DNA from: Pulveribacter suum
Lineage (GTDB): Bacteria; Pseudomonadota; Gammaproteobacteria; Burkholderiales; Burkholderiaceae_C
DNA length: 64,000 nt
Assembly (NCBI RefSeq): GCF_003013695.1
Contig: NZ_CP027792.1
Span: 764,501 to 828,500 of the forward strand
Reading direction: 5' to 3'
The notes beneath the pieces are model-generated. The model saw nothing but the letters and a program-made list of their open reading frames with translations, was not told the origin of the DNA and ran no database searches. Numbering within the stretch: the stretch's first letter is position 1; each line of letters opens with the position of its first letter. Below, one piece after another: positions 54,416 to 62,894 of this stretch. Position numbers and translations under genes: made by a program.

Positions 54416-55811
54416 GCCCGCCGCCGCCTGGAAGGAGCTGGCCGCCCAGGCGCGTGCGCGCCTGGCCGAGCCGCTGCCGCTGGCCTCCCGCGGCACCCTG
54501 ACCCGCCTGACCGGCCTGGTGCTGGAGGCTGGCGGCATCCGCGCGCCCGTGGGCTCGCAATGCCAGGTCCGCATGGGCGAAGGCAGCGAGCCGGTGCTGG
54601 CCGAGGTGGTCGGCTTTGCCGGCGACAAGGCCTACCTGATGCCCGCCGGCGACATCCACGGCCTGTCCAGCGGCGCCAGCGTGGCGCCGGCGCCGGCCTT
54701 CGTGCCGGCCCTGCGCTTGGGCGGCGCGCCCGAGGGCGACGGCGCCGCGGCCGCCGGCGTGCTGCGCCTGCCCATGGGCACCGGCCTGCTGGGCCGCGTG
54801 GTCGATTCGCAGGGCCAGCCGCTGGACCACGGCGGCCCGCTGCAGGACGTACGCGCCGAGGCCATGGATCGCAGCCCCATCAACGCCATGGAGCGCGACC
54901 CCGTGCGCCAGCCGCTCGACACCGGCGTGCGCGCCGTCAATGCGCTGCTCACCGTGGGGCGCGGCCAACGCCTGGGCCTGTTTGCCGGCTCCGGCGTGGG
55001 CAAGTCGGTGCTGCTGGGCATGATGGCCCGCCATACCCAGGCGGACGTGATCGTGGTCGGCCTGATCGGCGAGCGCGGGCGCGAGGTCAAGGAATTCGTG
55101 GAAGACATCCTGGGCGAGGAAGACCGCCATCGCGCCGTGGTGGTGGCCGCCCCGGCCGACGCCTCGCCGCTGCTGCGCATGCAGGGCGCGGCCTACGCCA
55201 CGGCCATTGCCGAGCACTTTCGCGACCAAGGCCAGCACGTGCTGCTGCTCATGGATTCGCTCACGCGCTACGCGCAGGCCCAGCGCGAGATCGCCCTGGC
55301 CATCGGCGAGCCGCCCGCCACCAAGGGCTACCCGCCCAGCTGCTTTGCCAAGCTGCCGGCGCTGGTCGAGCGCAGCGGCAACGGCCTGAACGGCGTGGGC
55401 TCCATCACCGCCTTCTACACCGTGCTGAGCGAGGGCGACGACCAGCAGGATCCGATCGCCGACGCGGCCCGCGCCATCCTGGACGGGCACATCGTGCTGT
55501 CGCGCGCACTGGCCGAGGGCGGCCACTACCCGGCCATCGACATCGAGCAGTCGGCCTCGCGCGTCATGCACAACGTCGTGCCGCGCGAGCACTTCGACCT
55601 GGCGCGGCAGTTTCGCGCGGTGTACTCGCGCTACCAAAAGAGCAGCGACCTGATCCAGGTCGGCGCCTACATGGCCGGCTCCGACCCGCAGCTGGACGAG
55701 GCCATCCGCCTGCAGCCCGGCATGGTGGCCTTTTTGCAGCAAAACATGTTCGAGGCCGCGCCCATGGACAGCAGCCTCGCCGCCATGGACCAGGTGCTGC
55801 ACGGCGCGTAA
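54405..55811 (+). CDS. fliI: Flagellum-specific ATPase FliI
   Basis: ATPase that energises substrate unfolding at the export gate. 468 residues. Walker A at AGSGVGKS (194-201), Walker [20 protein letters not shown], and the family motif [16 protein letters not shown]. Structure and order match the F1-beta-like export ATPases. It follows fliH with an 11-base overlap and precedes fliJ by 50 bp. Confidence 0.97.
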   Translation: MPIEPAAAWKELAAQARARLAEPLPLASRGTLTRLTGLVLEAGGIRAPVGSQCQVRMGEGSEPVLAEVVGFAGDKAYLMPAGDIHGLSSGASVAPAPAFVPALRLGGAPEGDGAAAAGVLRLPMGTGLLGRVVDSQGQPLDHGGPLQDVRAEAMDRSPINAMERDPVRQPLDTGVRAVNALLTVGRGQRLGLFAGSGVGKSVLLGMMARHTQADVIVVGLIGERGREVKEFVEDILGEEDRHRAVVVAAPADASPLLRMQGAAYATAIAEHFRDQGQHVLLLMDSLTRYAQAQREIALAIGEPPATKGYPPSCFAKLPALVERSGNGLNGVGSITAFYTVLSEGDDQQDPIADAARAILDGHIVLSRALAEGGHYPAIDIEQSASRVMHNVVPREHFDLARQFRAVYSRYQKSSDLIQVGAYMAGSDPQLDEAIRLQPGMVAFLQQNMFEAAPMDSSLAAMDQVLHGA

Positions 55812-55861
55812 GCGCCCGGCACCCGAGCTAGATAGACAGATAGAAAAAGGCTGACCCGCGC

Positions 55862-56314
55862 ATGTCCTCCCTGCAGGCCTTCACCGTCGCCGTCGAGCTG
55901 GCCGAGCGCCGGCGCGACGCCGCACGCCAGGCCCTGCGCGACGTGCAGGGCGCGCGCGAGGCGGCGCAGGCGCAGCTGGAGCAGCTGTCCGGCTATGCGC
56001 AGGAAACGCAAAGCCGCTGGGGCGCCAGCGAGGGCCGCACGCTCAAGCCCGAAGTCCTGGCGCACCACTACCACTTCATGGGCCGGCTGGACCACGCCAT
56101 CGGCCTGCAAAACGGCGTGGTGGGCAACCAGGACACACGCGTTGCCGGCGCCCGCCAGGCGCTGCTGCAGGCCGAACTGCGCCTGGCCAGCCTGCGCAAG
56201 GTGCTGGAGCGCCGCCGCGCCGAGCAGGCGCTGGCCGAGCAGCGCCGTGAACAGAAACAGACCGATGAGCGCGCCGGCTTGCGCCTGCGCGCCACGTACG
56301 AGCAGGAGTGCTAA
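55862..56314 (+). CDS. fliJ: Flagellar export protein FliJ
   Basis: Coiled-coil stalk protein inside the FliI ring. 150 residues, almost wholly helical, with two long antiparallel heptad stretches (about 8-60 and 80-140). The KVLERRRAEQALAEQRREQK end is typical. Low sequence conservation, but size, fold and position between fliI and fliK make the call secure. Confidence 0.9.
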   Translation: MSSLQAFTVAVELAERRRDAARQALRDVQGAREAAQAQLEQLSGYAQETQSRWGASEGRTLKPEVLAHHYHFMGRLDHAIGLQNGVVGNQDTRVAGARQALLQAELRLASLRKVLERRRAEQALAEQRREQKQTDERAGLRLRATYEQEC

Positions 56315-56317
56315 GAC

Positions 56318-57640
56318 ATGGAACAGACAGGCATCAACCGCAGCACCCCCGCCCAGGAGGTGCGCGCCACCCGCGGCGCCAAGGCCGGTGCGGCCGACGC
56401 GTCCGCCGCCCCGGCCGACGGCTTCGCCCTGTTGCTGGCTTCGCTGGGCGAGGAGGGCGAGGGCCTGGCGCTGGACGCCGCGCCCTGGTCCGCATCGGCG
56501 CAGGACGACGCGGCCGCACAGGCCGCGCTGCCGGGCCAGTCGCTGCAGCAACCCGACGGCATGACGATGGCGGCCCTGCTGGCCGGCCTGCAGCCAGGCG
56601 GTGCGCCGCTGCCGCAGGACGCGGGCGCGCAGGCGCTGCAGACCAAGCCGCTGCAGCTGGCGCCGGGCGCCGCGGCGGCCCTGAGTGAGCAGATCGGCCT
56701 GGGCCTGCAGCGCCCCGGCCACGACACCCTGGTGGGCGAGACCGCCTTGCTCGACGGCGCGGCAGACACCCCGGTGCTGCCCGGCCCGGCCGTGGGCCTG
56801 CGCGCGGCACTGGCGCGTAGCGCCCGCGCGGGCGTTGCGGCAGACATCGACGGCGGCCAGACCACCCGCACCGGCGCCGTGGCGCGCGCCGCCGCGGCCC
56901 AGGCCGGCGCAACCGTCCCCGTGGGCCAGACGCCGCCCGCCCCGCAGGCGCCGGCTGCCCAGGCGCAGCCTGTGGCCGCCCCCGGGCGGCGCGAGGCGCT
57001 GCAGCAGGACCTCATGGCGCTGGGTCGCTCGCTGGGCGATGGCCCGGCACCGGCAGGGGCCGGCGGCCTGCAGGCCGCAGCGGCCGCGGCTGGAGGATCA
57101 GGCGTCGGCGGCCGTGCGGGCAGCGACGGCGTGCAGGGCCCTGGCGGCGGCGGCGCCGAGGCGCCGCGCGACACGGCGGAGCTGGCCGCCCCGGCCCCGG
57201 CCGACGGCGCCCAGCAGCCCGGCGCGGGCGACGCACAGGATCAGCTGGCCGAGCGCGTGGCTTACTGGGTGCATCAGCAGACCCAGAGCGCCGCGCTGAC
57301 GCTGGACCACGAGGGCCAGGCGGTGCAGGTGCAGGTCTCGCTCACCGGCGACCAGGCGCACATTGCCTTCACCAGCGACGAGGCCCAGGCCCGCCAGGCG
57401 CTGGACGCCGGCACCGCCGAGCTGCGGGCGCTGCTGCAGGAGCAGGGCCTGCAGCTGGCGGGCGTGACGGTGGGCGCCGGCGGCTCGGGCAATGGCCGCC
57501 AGCCGGGCGGCGAGCCCCGGGATGAGCGCGGCGGCGCCCGCCAGGGCACGGCGCGCGTGCAGGCCGCCAATGGGTCTGCCGGCGTGCCCCGCAGCCAGGG
57601 CGCGGCGCGCTCGCAGCGCTCGGTGGACATCTTCGTGTAG
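56318..57640 (+). CDS. fliK: Flagellar hook-length control protein FliK
   Basis: Secreted molecular ruler that triggers the FlhB switch. 440 residues. The N-terminal ~300 residues are Ala/Gly/Pro/Gln-rich and disordered, as in the family; the folded C-terminal domain (about 300-395) contains LTLDHEGQAVQVQVSLTGDQ, HIAFTSDEAQARQALDAG and LRALLQEQGLQLAGVTV. It starts 3 bp after fliJ. Confidence 0.92.
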   Translation: MEQTGINRSTPAQEVRATRGAKAGAADASAAPADGFALLLASLGEEGEGLALDAAPWSASAQDDAAAQAALPGQSLQQPDGMTMAALLAGLQPGGAPLPQDAGAQALQTKPLQLAPGAAAALSEQIGLGLQRPGHDTLVGETALLDGAADTPVLPGPAVGLRAALARSARAGVAADIDGGQTTRTGAVARAAAAQAGATVPVGQTPPAPQAPAAQAQPVAAPGRREALQQDLMALGRSLGDGPAPAGAGGLQAAAAAAGGSGVGGRAGSDGVQGPGGGGAEAPRDTAELAAPAPADGAQQPGAGDAQDQLAERVAYWVHQQTQSAALTLDHEGQAVQVQVSLTGDQAHIAFTSDEAQARQALDAGTAELRALLQEQGLQLAGVTVGAGGSGNGRQPGGEPRDERGGARQGTARVQAANGSAGVPRSQGAARSQRSVDIFV

Positions 57641-57804
57641 AGGGTGGCCAAGCGCCCGAAAGGGCGCCGTTTCCGGCCGCTATTCTGGCTATCATGGACC
57701 GGGCCGCGGCCCAATAATCGCTCCATCTGCAGATGCCGCGCCCGCCGGGTGCTGCGCTGCCCACCCTTTCCGTTTGCGCGTTTGCAGCGCCAGAAAGCCC
57801 CGTT

Positions 57805-58380
57805 GTGTCCGAGACCGCCCCTGCACCCGCCAAGAGCAAGAAACTGATCATCATCCTCGCGGCCGTGGTCCTGCTGCTGGTGGTGGGCGGCGGCGCTGCC
57901 TGGGCGGTGCTGTCCAAGCGCGGTGGCGGCGAGGACGAGGAGGGCGCCGAGCGCCCGGCGCGCGCCGCCCAGGCCAGCGCCCCCAAGACCCCGCCCACCT
58001 ACCTGCCCATGGACAACATGGTGGTCAACCTGGCCGACCCCGGCGGCGACCGCTTCGCGCAGATCGGCATCACGCTGGAGCTGGCCGATGCCAAGACGGC
58101 CGAGCAGGTCAAGTCCTACATGCCCAGCATCCGCAGCGGCATCCTGCTGCTGGTGTCGCAGCGCACCACCGACGACCTGCTGACCCGCGAGGGCAAGGAA
58201 AAGCTGGCGGTGGACGTGCGCCGCGAGGTCTCGCGCCCGCTGGGCTACACGGTGGCCAAACCCCGCAAGGCGCGCGCCAGCCGCGACGAAGAGGATGAGG
58301 ACGAGGACGAGCCACCGCGCCGCCGGGCGGACGACAACCCGGTGCGCCAGGTGCTGTTTTCCAGCTTCATCATCCAGTGA
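57805..58380 (+). CDS. fliL: Flagellar basal body-associated protein FliL
   Basis: Inner-membrane protein that supports the stator. 191 residues from GTG 57805; one membrane helix (about 14-35), then the periplasmic domain with TYLPMDNMVVNLADP and SYMPSIRSGILLLVSQ. An unusual acidic/arginine insert (about 150-175, DEEDEDEDEPPRRRADD) precedes the conserved VLFSSFIIQ end. The start is less certain: ATG 57733 would add 24 residues. 164 bp separate it from fliK. Confidence 0.9.
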   Translation: MSETAPAPAKSKKLIIILAAVVLLLVVGGGAAWAVLSKRGGGEDEEGAERPARAAQASAPKTPPTYLPMDNMVVNLADPGGDRFAQIGITLELADAKTAEQVKSYMPSIRSGILLLVSQRTTDDLLTREGKEKLAVDVRREVSRPLGYTVAKPRKARASRDEEDEDEDEPPRRRADDNPVRQVLFSSFIIQ

Positions 58381-58395
58381 CCGGAGAGACCAGCC

Positions 58396-59400
58396 ATGAG
58401 TGATTCCTTTCTGTCGCAGGAAGAGGTCGATGCCCTGCTCGAGGGCGTCACCGGCGAGAGCCAAAAGACCGTCAAGGAAGAGATCGAGGCGGGCGCCGTC
58501 CGCGACTACGACATCTCCAGCCAGGAGCGCATCGTGCGCGGGCGCATGCCCACCATGGAGATCGTCAACGAGCGCTTTGCCCGCAACTTCCGCATCGGCC
58601 TGTTCAACCTGATCCGCCGCAGCCCCGAGATCTCGGTGGGTACGGTCTCGGTGCAGCGCTACAACGCCTTTTTGCGCGAGCTGGCGGTGCCCACCAACTT
58701 CAACATCGTGGCGATTCGCCCGCTGCGCGGCAGCGGCCTGATCGTGTGCGAGCCCTCGCTGGTGTTCGGCGTGATCGACACGCTGTACGGCGGCGCCGGC
58801 AAGTTCCAGACGCGTATCGAAGGGCGCGACTTTTCCGCCACCGAGCAGCGCGTGATCAACCGCCTGGTGGAAGTCATCTGCCAGGAGTACAAGAAGGCCT
58901 GGCAGGGCATCTATCCGCTGGAGCTGGCCTACCAGCGCTCGGAGATGCAGCCGCAGTTCGCCAACATCGCTACGCCCAGCGAGATCGTCGTGTCCACGGC
59001 CTTTCAGCTGGAGATCGGCGACCTGTCCGGCGCCATCCACATCTGCATGCCCTACGCCACGCTGGAGCCGATCCGCGACGTGCTGTACTCCAGCGTGCAG
59101 GGCGACGCCATCGAGGTGGACCGGCGCTGGGTCAAGGTGCTGACGCGCGAGATCCAGGCGGCCGAGGTGACGCTGGTGGCCGAGCTGGCCCGCGCCGACG
59201 CCACGGTCGAGCAGCTGCTGGCCATGAAGCCGGGCGACTTCATCGAACTCGACCGCGAGCCGCGCATCCGCGCCTCCATCGGCGGGGTGCCGGTGTTCGA
59301 GTGCCAATACGGCACGCACAACGCCAAATACGCGATCCGTATCGAAGAATGCCTGCGCAATGCAGACGCCGGCTGGATGGGAGAAAAGAATGTCAACTGA
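58396..59400 (+). CDS. fliM: Flagellar motor switch protein FliM
   Basis: C-ring protein that receives CheY-P. 334 residues, standard. The N-terminal CheY-binding peptide LSQEEVDALLEG, the middle CheC-like domain (IVRGRMPTMEIVNERFARNF, GSGLIVCEPSLVFGVIDTLYGG) and the C-terminal SpoA domain (LAMKPGDFIELD) are all visible. It overlaps fliN by 11 bases. Confidence 0.97.
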   Translation: MSDSFLSQEEVDALLEGVTGESQKTVKEEIEAGAVRDYDISSQERIVRGRMPTMEIVNERFARNFRIGLFNLIRRSPEISVGTVSVQRYNAFLRELAVPTNFNIVAIRPLRGSGLIVCEPSLVFGVIDTLYGGAGKFQTRIEGRDFSATEQRVINRLVEVICQEYKKAWQGIYPLELAYQRSEMQPQFANIATPSEIVVSTAFQLEIGDLSGAIHICMPYATLEPIRDVLYSSVQGDAIEVDRRWVKVLTREIQAAEVTLVAELARADATVEQLLAMKPGDFIELDREPRIRASIGGVPVFECQYGTHNAKYAIRIEECLRNADAGWMGEKNVN

Positions 59401-59842
59401 CGACCCAAGCGATCTGCCTGCGGAGGGCGGCGCGGACGATCCCTTTGCCGGCTGGGCGGAGGCGCTGGAAGAGCAAAAGAGCGCCGACGCCACCACCACC
59501 GTGCTGGATGCCGAGCAGGGCGGCCCGCTCACGGGCGAGGCCGTGCGCCCGTCTGCCGCGGCCGGCGACCCGGCGGTGCACGACATCAACATGGTGCTGG
59601 ACATTCCGGTGCAGCTGTCGGTGGAGCTGGGCCGCACCAAGGTGCCCATCAAGTACATCCTGCAGCTGGCCCAGGGCTCGGTGGTCGAGCTGGACGCACT
59701 GGCCGGCGAGCCGATGGACGTGCTGGTCAACGGCTACCTCATCGCCCAGGGCGAGGTGGTGGTGGTCAACGACAAGTTCGGCATCCGCCTGACCGACGTG
59801 GTCACGCCCTCCGAGCGGCTGCGCCGCGTCAGCCGGGGCTGA
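59390..59842 (+). CDS. fliN: Flagellar motor switch protein FliN
   Basis: C-ring base and FliH docking protein. 150 residues; the N-terminal ~65 residues are a variable acidic extension, followed by the SpoA domain (MVLDIPVQLSVELGRTKVPI, LAQGSVVELDALAGEPMDVL, GEVVVVNDKFGIRLTDV). ATG 59390 lies inside the end of fliM. Six bases separate it from fliO. Confidence 0.96.
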   Translation: MSTDDPSDLPAEGGADDPFAGWAEALEEQKSADATTTVLDAEQGGPLTGEAVRPSAAAGDPAVHDINMVLDIPVQLSVELGRTKVPIKYILQLAQGSVVELDALAGEPMDVLVNGYLIAQGEVVVVNDKFGIRLTDVVTPSERLRRVSRG

Positions 59843-59848
59843 ACGCGC

Positions 59849-60199
59849 ATGAACGCGGGTGCAGGCATGGGCATGACGCAGACGCTGCTGGTCGTGGTGC
59901 TGTTCGTGGCGGCGCTGTCGGCGCTGCCCTGGCTGATCCGCCGGTTGCAGCAGCGCCATGCCGGCCTGCTGCCCGGCGGCAGCGGCGCGGCCAGCCGCGT
60001 GCTGTCCACCGTGGCCGTGGGGCCGCAGCAGCGCGTGGTCACGGTCGAAGTGGGCCCGGCGCACCAGCGCACCGTGCTGGTGCTGGGAGTGACGGCGCAG
60101 CAGGTCAGCTGCCTGCACGTGCTGCCGGCGGCCAGCTTCGCCGGAGAGATGGCGGCGGCGCGGGCTGCCCAGCCGGGCGACGTGGCGGCCCATGACTGA
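59849..60199 (+). CDS. fliO: Flagellar export protein FliO
   Basis: Helps assemble the FliP ring. 116 residues with one membrane helix (about 10-30) and a short cytoplasmic domain with [19 protein letters not shown], typical FliO. The first methionine is used, but later ones (59867, 59873) are possible starts. Overlaps fliP by eight bases. Confidence 0.9.
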   Translation: MNAGAGMGMTQTLLVVVLFVAALSALPWLIRRLQQRHAGLLPGGSGAASRVLSTVAVGPQQRVVTVEVGPAHQRTVLVLGVTAQQVSCLHVLPAASFAGEMAAARAAQPGDVAAHD

Positions 60200-60965
60200 G
60201 CGCCGCTGCGGGCCATGGCTGGCCTGTGCCCTGGTGCTGCTGCTGGCCGCGCCGGCTGTCTGGGCGCAGGCTCCGGGGGGCGCGGCGCCAGCGGGCGCGC
60301 TGCCGCTGGTGATCGGCTCGGGCCCTGGCGGCGCCAGCTATTCGGTGCCCATCCAGACGCTGCTGTTCTTCACGGCGCTGTCGTTTTTGCCGGCGGTGCT
60401 GCTCATGATGACGGGCTTCACCCGCATCGTGATCGTGCTGTCGCTGCTGCGCCAGGCCATCGGCACGCAGCAGGCGCCGCCCAACCAGGTCGTCGTCGGC
60501 CTGTCGCTGTTCTTGACCATGTTCGTCATGGGCCCCACGCTGGACCGAGTGTACCAGGAGGCCTACGTGCCCTACACCGCCAACGAGATTACCTTCGAGC
60601 AGGCGGCGCAAAGGGCCGAGGTGCCCATGCGCGGCTTCATGCTCAAGCAGACGCGCCAGTCGGACTTCGCCCTGTTCGCCCGCCTGGCCAAGCTGGAGCC
60701 GAACGTGACGGCCGAGACCGCGCCGCTGCGGGTGCTGGTGCCAGCTTTTGTCACCAGCGAGCTCAAATCGGCCTTCCAGATCGGCTTCATGATCTTCATC
60801 CCGTTTCTGATCATCGACATGGTGGTCTCCAGCGTGCTGATGTCGCTGGGCATGATGATGCTGTCGCCGGTGCTGGTGGCGCTGCCCTTCAAGCTGATGC
60901 TGTTCGTGCTGGCCGATGGCTGGAACCTGCTGATCGGCTCGCTGGCCGCCAGCTTCGCCACGTGA
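60192..60965 (+). CDS. fliP: Flagellar export gate protein FliP
   Basis: Forms the export pore with FliQ and FliR. 257 residues with a cleavable signal peptide (about 1-23, ending VWAQ), as FliP usually has. [40 protein letters not shown] and [20 protein letters not shown] are the family blocks. A family B repeat fills the 175-bp gap to fliQ. Confidence 0.97.
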   Translation: MTERRCGPWLACALVLLLAAPAVWAQAPGGAAPAGALPLVIGSGPGGASYSVPIQTLLFFTALSFLPAVLLMMTGFTRIVIVLSLLRQAIGTQQAPPNQVVVGLSLFLTMFVMGPTLDRVYQEAYVPYTANEITFEQAAQRAEVPMRGFMLKQTRQSDFALFARLAKLEPNVTAETAPLRVLVPAFVTSELKSAFQIGFMIFIPFLIIDMVVSSVLMSLGMMMLSPVLVALPFKLMLFVLADGWNLLIGSLAASFAT

Positions 60966-61085
60966 TTCGGTTGAGCCCCCTGAGTCGCTTCGCGCCTTCC
61001 CTCTTCTCTCACGCTACGCGTGGGAAGGGGGACGCTGCCAGCGCGGCGGGGCGGGCCTTGCGCGGCAGCCGCTGGCCTGGGGCGG
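60966..61085 (+). repeat. Family B intra-operon repeat, copy B4
   Basis: Begins at the fliP stop: TTGAGCCCCCTGAGTCGCTT, then CGCGCCTTCCCTCTT, a CTCACGCTACGCGTGGGAAG hairpin, GACGCTGCCAGCGCGGCGGG and GCCTTGCGCGGCAGCCGC. Same orientation relative to its upstream gene as the other copies, although on the plus strand. Confidence 0.85.
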
Positions 61086-61140
61086 GCCAGTGTGCAGCGC
61101 CGCTGACATGTATCAGCGCAGCCCATCGAAAGGAATTCGC

Positions 61141-61410
61141 ATGACCTCCCAATTCGTCCTGACCATGGGGCGCGACGCCCTGACCATGCTGCTGATGGTG
61201 TCCATGCCGGTGCTGGGCGTGGTCATGGCCGTGGGCTTGACGGTCAGCATCTTCCAGGCCGTCACGCAGATCCACGAGGCCACGCTGGCCTTTGTGCCCA
61301 AGCTGATTGCGGCCGTCATCGTGTTCGCCATCGCCGGGCCCTGGATGATCTCCACGCTGGTGGACTTCCTGCGCCGCACCATCGAGGCCATCCCGTCCGT
61401 GGTCGGGTGA
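61141..61410 (+). CDS. fliQ: Flagellar export gate protein FliQ
   Basis: Export pore subunit with two membrane helices (about 17-38 and 50-72). 89 residues. FVLTMGRDALTMLLMVSMPV and SIFQAVTQIHEATLAFVPKL are canonical. AAAGGAATTC precedes the ATG at 61141. The stop overlaps the GTG start of fliR. Confidence 0.96.
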   Translation: MTSQFVLTMGRDALTMLLMVSMPVLGVVMAVGLTVSIFQAVTQIHEATLAFVPKLIAAVIVFAIAGPWMISTLVDFLRRTIEAIPSVVG

Positions 61411-62174
61411 TCACCTTCTCCGAAGCCCAGATCATGGCCTGGCTGTCGCCGGTGCTGTGGCCCTTTTTGCGCGTGCTGGCGCTGTTTTCGGTGGCGCCGG
61501 TGTTTTCCATGCGGGTCATTCCGGTGCGCAGCCGCGTCGCCCTGGCCTTCCTGATCGCCGTGTGCGCCCAGGCCGTGCTGCCGCCGGCGCCGGTCATCAG
61601 CGTCAACGGCCCCGAGGCTCTGGGCGCCGTGCTGCAGCAGATGGGCGTGGGCGTGGCTATCGGCTTTGCCGTGCGGCTGGTGTTTGCCGCCGTCGAGCTG
61701 GCCGGCGAGGTCATCGGCCTGCAGATGGGCCTGAACTTCGCGTCCTTTTTCGATCCGACCAGCAACGCGCAGGTCAGCGCCGTGGCGCGCTTTTTCGGCA
61801 ACATGGCGCTCTTGCTGTTCGTGGTCATCAACGGGCACTTGCTGGTGCTGATGGCGGTGGTCAAGAGCTTTGAGCGCTTTCCCGTGCAGGGCCACTGGCT
61901 GGAGGCGGTGGGGCAGATGCGGCTGCACGAGCTGGGCAGCTCCCTGTTCGCCAGTGCGCTGTGGATCGCCCTGCCCATGGTGGTGCTGCTGCTGTTCGTG
62001 AATCTGACGCTGGGCATCATCTCGCGCGTGGCGCCGCAGATGAACATCTACGCCGTGGGCTTTCCCGTCACCCTCACGGTGGGGCTGCTGGGCATTGCGG
62101 CCACGCTGCCGCTGCTGGAGCAGCCCATGCTGGCGCTGCTGCAGCAGGTCATCGACCTGTTTGCGCCACTTTGA
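61407..62174 (+). CDS. fliR: Flagellar export gate protein FliR
   Basis: Pore subunit, 255 residues, about six membrane helices. The GTG start (61407) overlaps the fliQ stop by four bases (GTGA). FLRVLALFSVAPVFSMRVIP and the LQMGLNFASFFDPTSNAQVS block are diagnostic. Last gene of the fliF-fliR operon; a family A repeat starts on its stop codon. Confidence 0.96.
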   Translation: MITFSEAQIMAWLSPVLWPFLRVLALFSVAPVFSMRVIPVRSRVALAFLIAVCAQAVLPPAPVISVNGPEALGAVLQQMGVGVAIGFAVRLVFAAVELAGEVIGLQMGLNFASFFDPTSNAQVSAVARFFGNMALLLFVVINGHLLVLMAVVKSFERFPVQGHWLEAVGQMRLHELGSSLFASALWIALPMVVLLLFVNLTLGIISRVAPQMNIYAVGFPVTLTVGLLGIAATLPLLEQPMLALLQQVIDLFAPL

Positions 62175-62222
62175 TTTTGATAGCTGCCGGCGCTTGATGG
62201 GCGCGGGTTTGCGATACAAAAG
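62173..62222 (+). repeat. Family A repeat at the fliR 3' end
   Basis: GATTTTGATAGCTGCCGGCG, then CTTGATGGGCGCGGGTTTGC and GATACAAAAGTG. It abuts the fliR stop codon and faces the copy at 62227-62262. Confidence 0.7.
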
Positions 62223-62226
62223 TGTT

Positions 62227-62262
62227 GAAAACCCAGGCGTAGCAAGCGCCAGCAGCTATGGT
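62227..62262 (-). repeat. Family A repeat facing the fliR copy
   Basis: Minus strand: CATAGCTGCTGGCGCTTGCT, then ACGCCTGGGTTTTCAA. It sits 3 bp from the response-regulator stop, so the two copies form a head-to-head pair between convergent operons. Confidence 0.7.
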
Positions 62263-62264
62263 TT

Positions 62265-62894
62265 TCATACCAGCTGGTTGCGGATGGCGTACACCGTCAG
62301 CTCCGCGTTGTTGCTGAGCTTGAGCTTTTCCAGCACCCGCGCGCGGTACACGCTCACCGTCTTGGGGCTGAGCATCAGCTCCTCGGCGATGTCCGACAGC
62401 CGCCGCCCGGAGGCGATCTTGACCAGCGTCTGCAGCTCGCGCTCGGACAGCTGCTCGTGCGGCAGCTCGGGCACGGGCTGGGCCAGGCTGTCGGCCAGCA
62501 GCTGCGCCACCTCGGGCGTGAGGTACTTGCGCCCCTGCATGACGGTGTGCACGGCGGCAATCAGCTGCAGCGGGTCGCTCGCCTTGTTGGCGTAGCCCTG
62601 CGCCCCGGCGCGAATGGCCCGCAGCGCGTACTGGTCCTCGGGGTACATCGAGACGATCAGCACGCGGATCTGCGGGTGCGTGTCGCGCAGGCTGGCCAGC
62701 ACCTCCAGCCCGCTGCGCCCAGGCAGGTTCAGGTCCAGCAGCAGCACGTCGCAGGCGGCCGTGCGCAGGGCGTCGCGCAGCTCGGGGTAGCTGCCGGCTT
62801 CGGCCGTCACGGTGATGTCCGGCGACTCGACGAGCGTGTCGCGGATGCCGCGCCGCAGCACGGCATGGTCGTCGCACAGAACCACGTGGATCAC
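62265..62894 (-). CDS. NarL/FixJ-type two-component response regulator
   Basis: A 209-residue DNA-binding regulator. Receiver domain 1-120 with Asp8/Asp9, phosphoryl site Asp54 (LLLDLNLPG) and Lys104 (NKAS). LuxR-type helix-turn-helix about 146-205 (LSERELQTLVKIASGRRLSD, LSPKTVSVYRARVLEKL). The GTG start overlaps the stop of the upstream kinase by four bases, so the two are a coupled pair. UvrY/BvgA-type proteins look like this; the regulon is unknown. Its 3' end converges on the flagellar operon. Confidence 0.92.
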   Translation of the reverse strand: MIHVVLCDDHAVLRRGIRDTLVESPDITVTAEAGSYPELRDALRTAACDVLLLDLNLPGRSGLEVLASLRDTHPQIRVLIVSMYPEDQYALRAIRAGAQGYANKASDPLQLIAAVHTVMQGRKYLTPEVAQLLADSLAQPVPELPHEQLSERELQTLVKIASGRRLSDIAEELMLSPKTVSVYRARVLEKLKLSNNAELTVYAIRNQLV

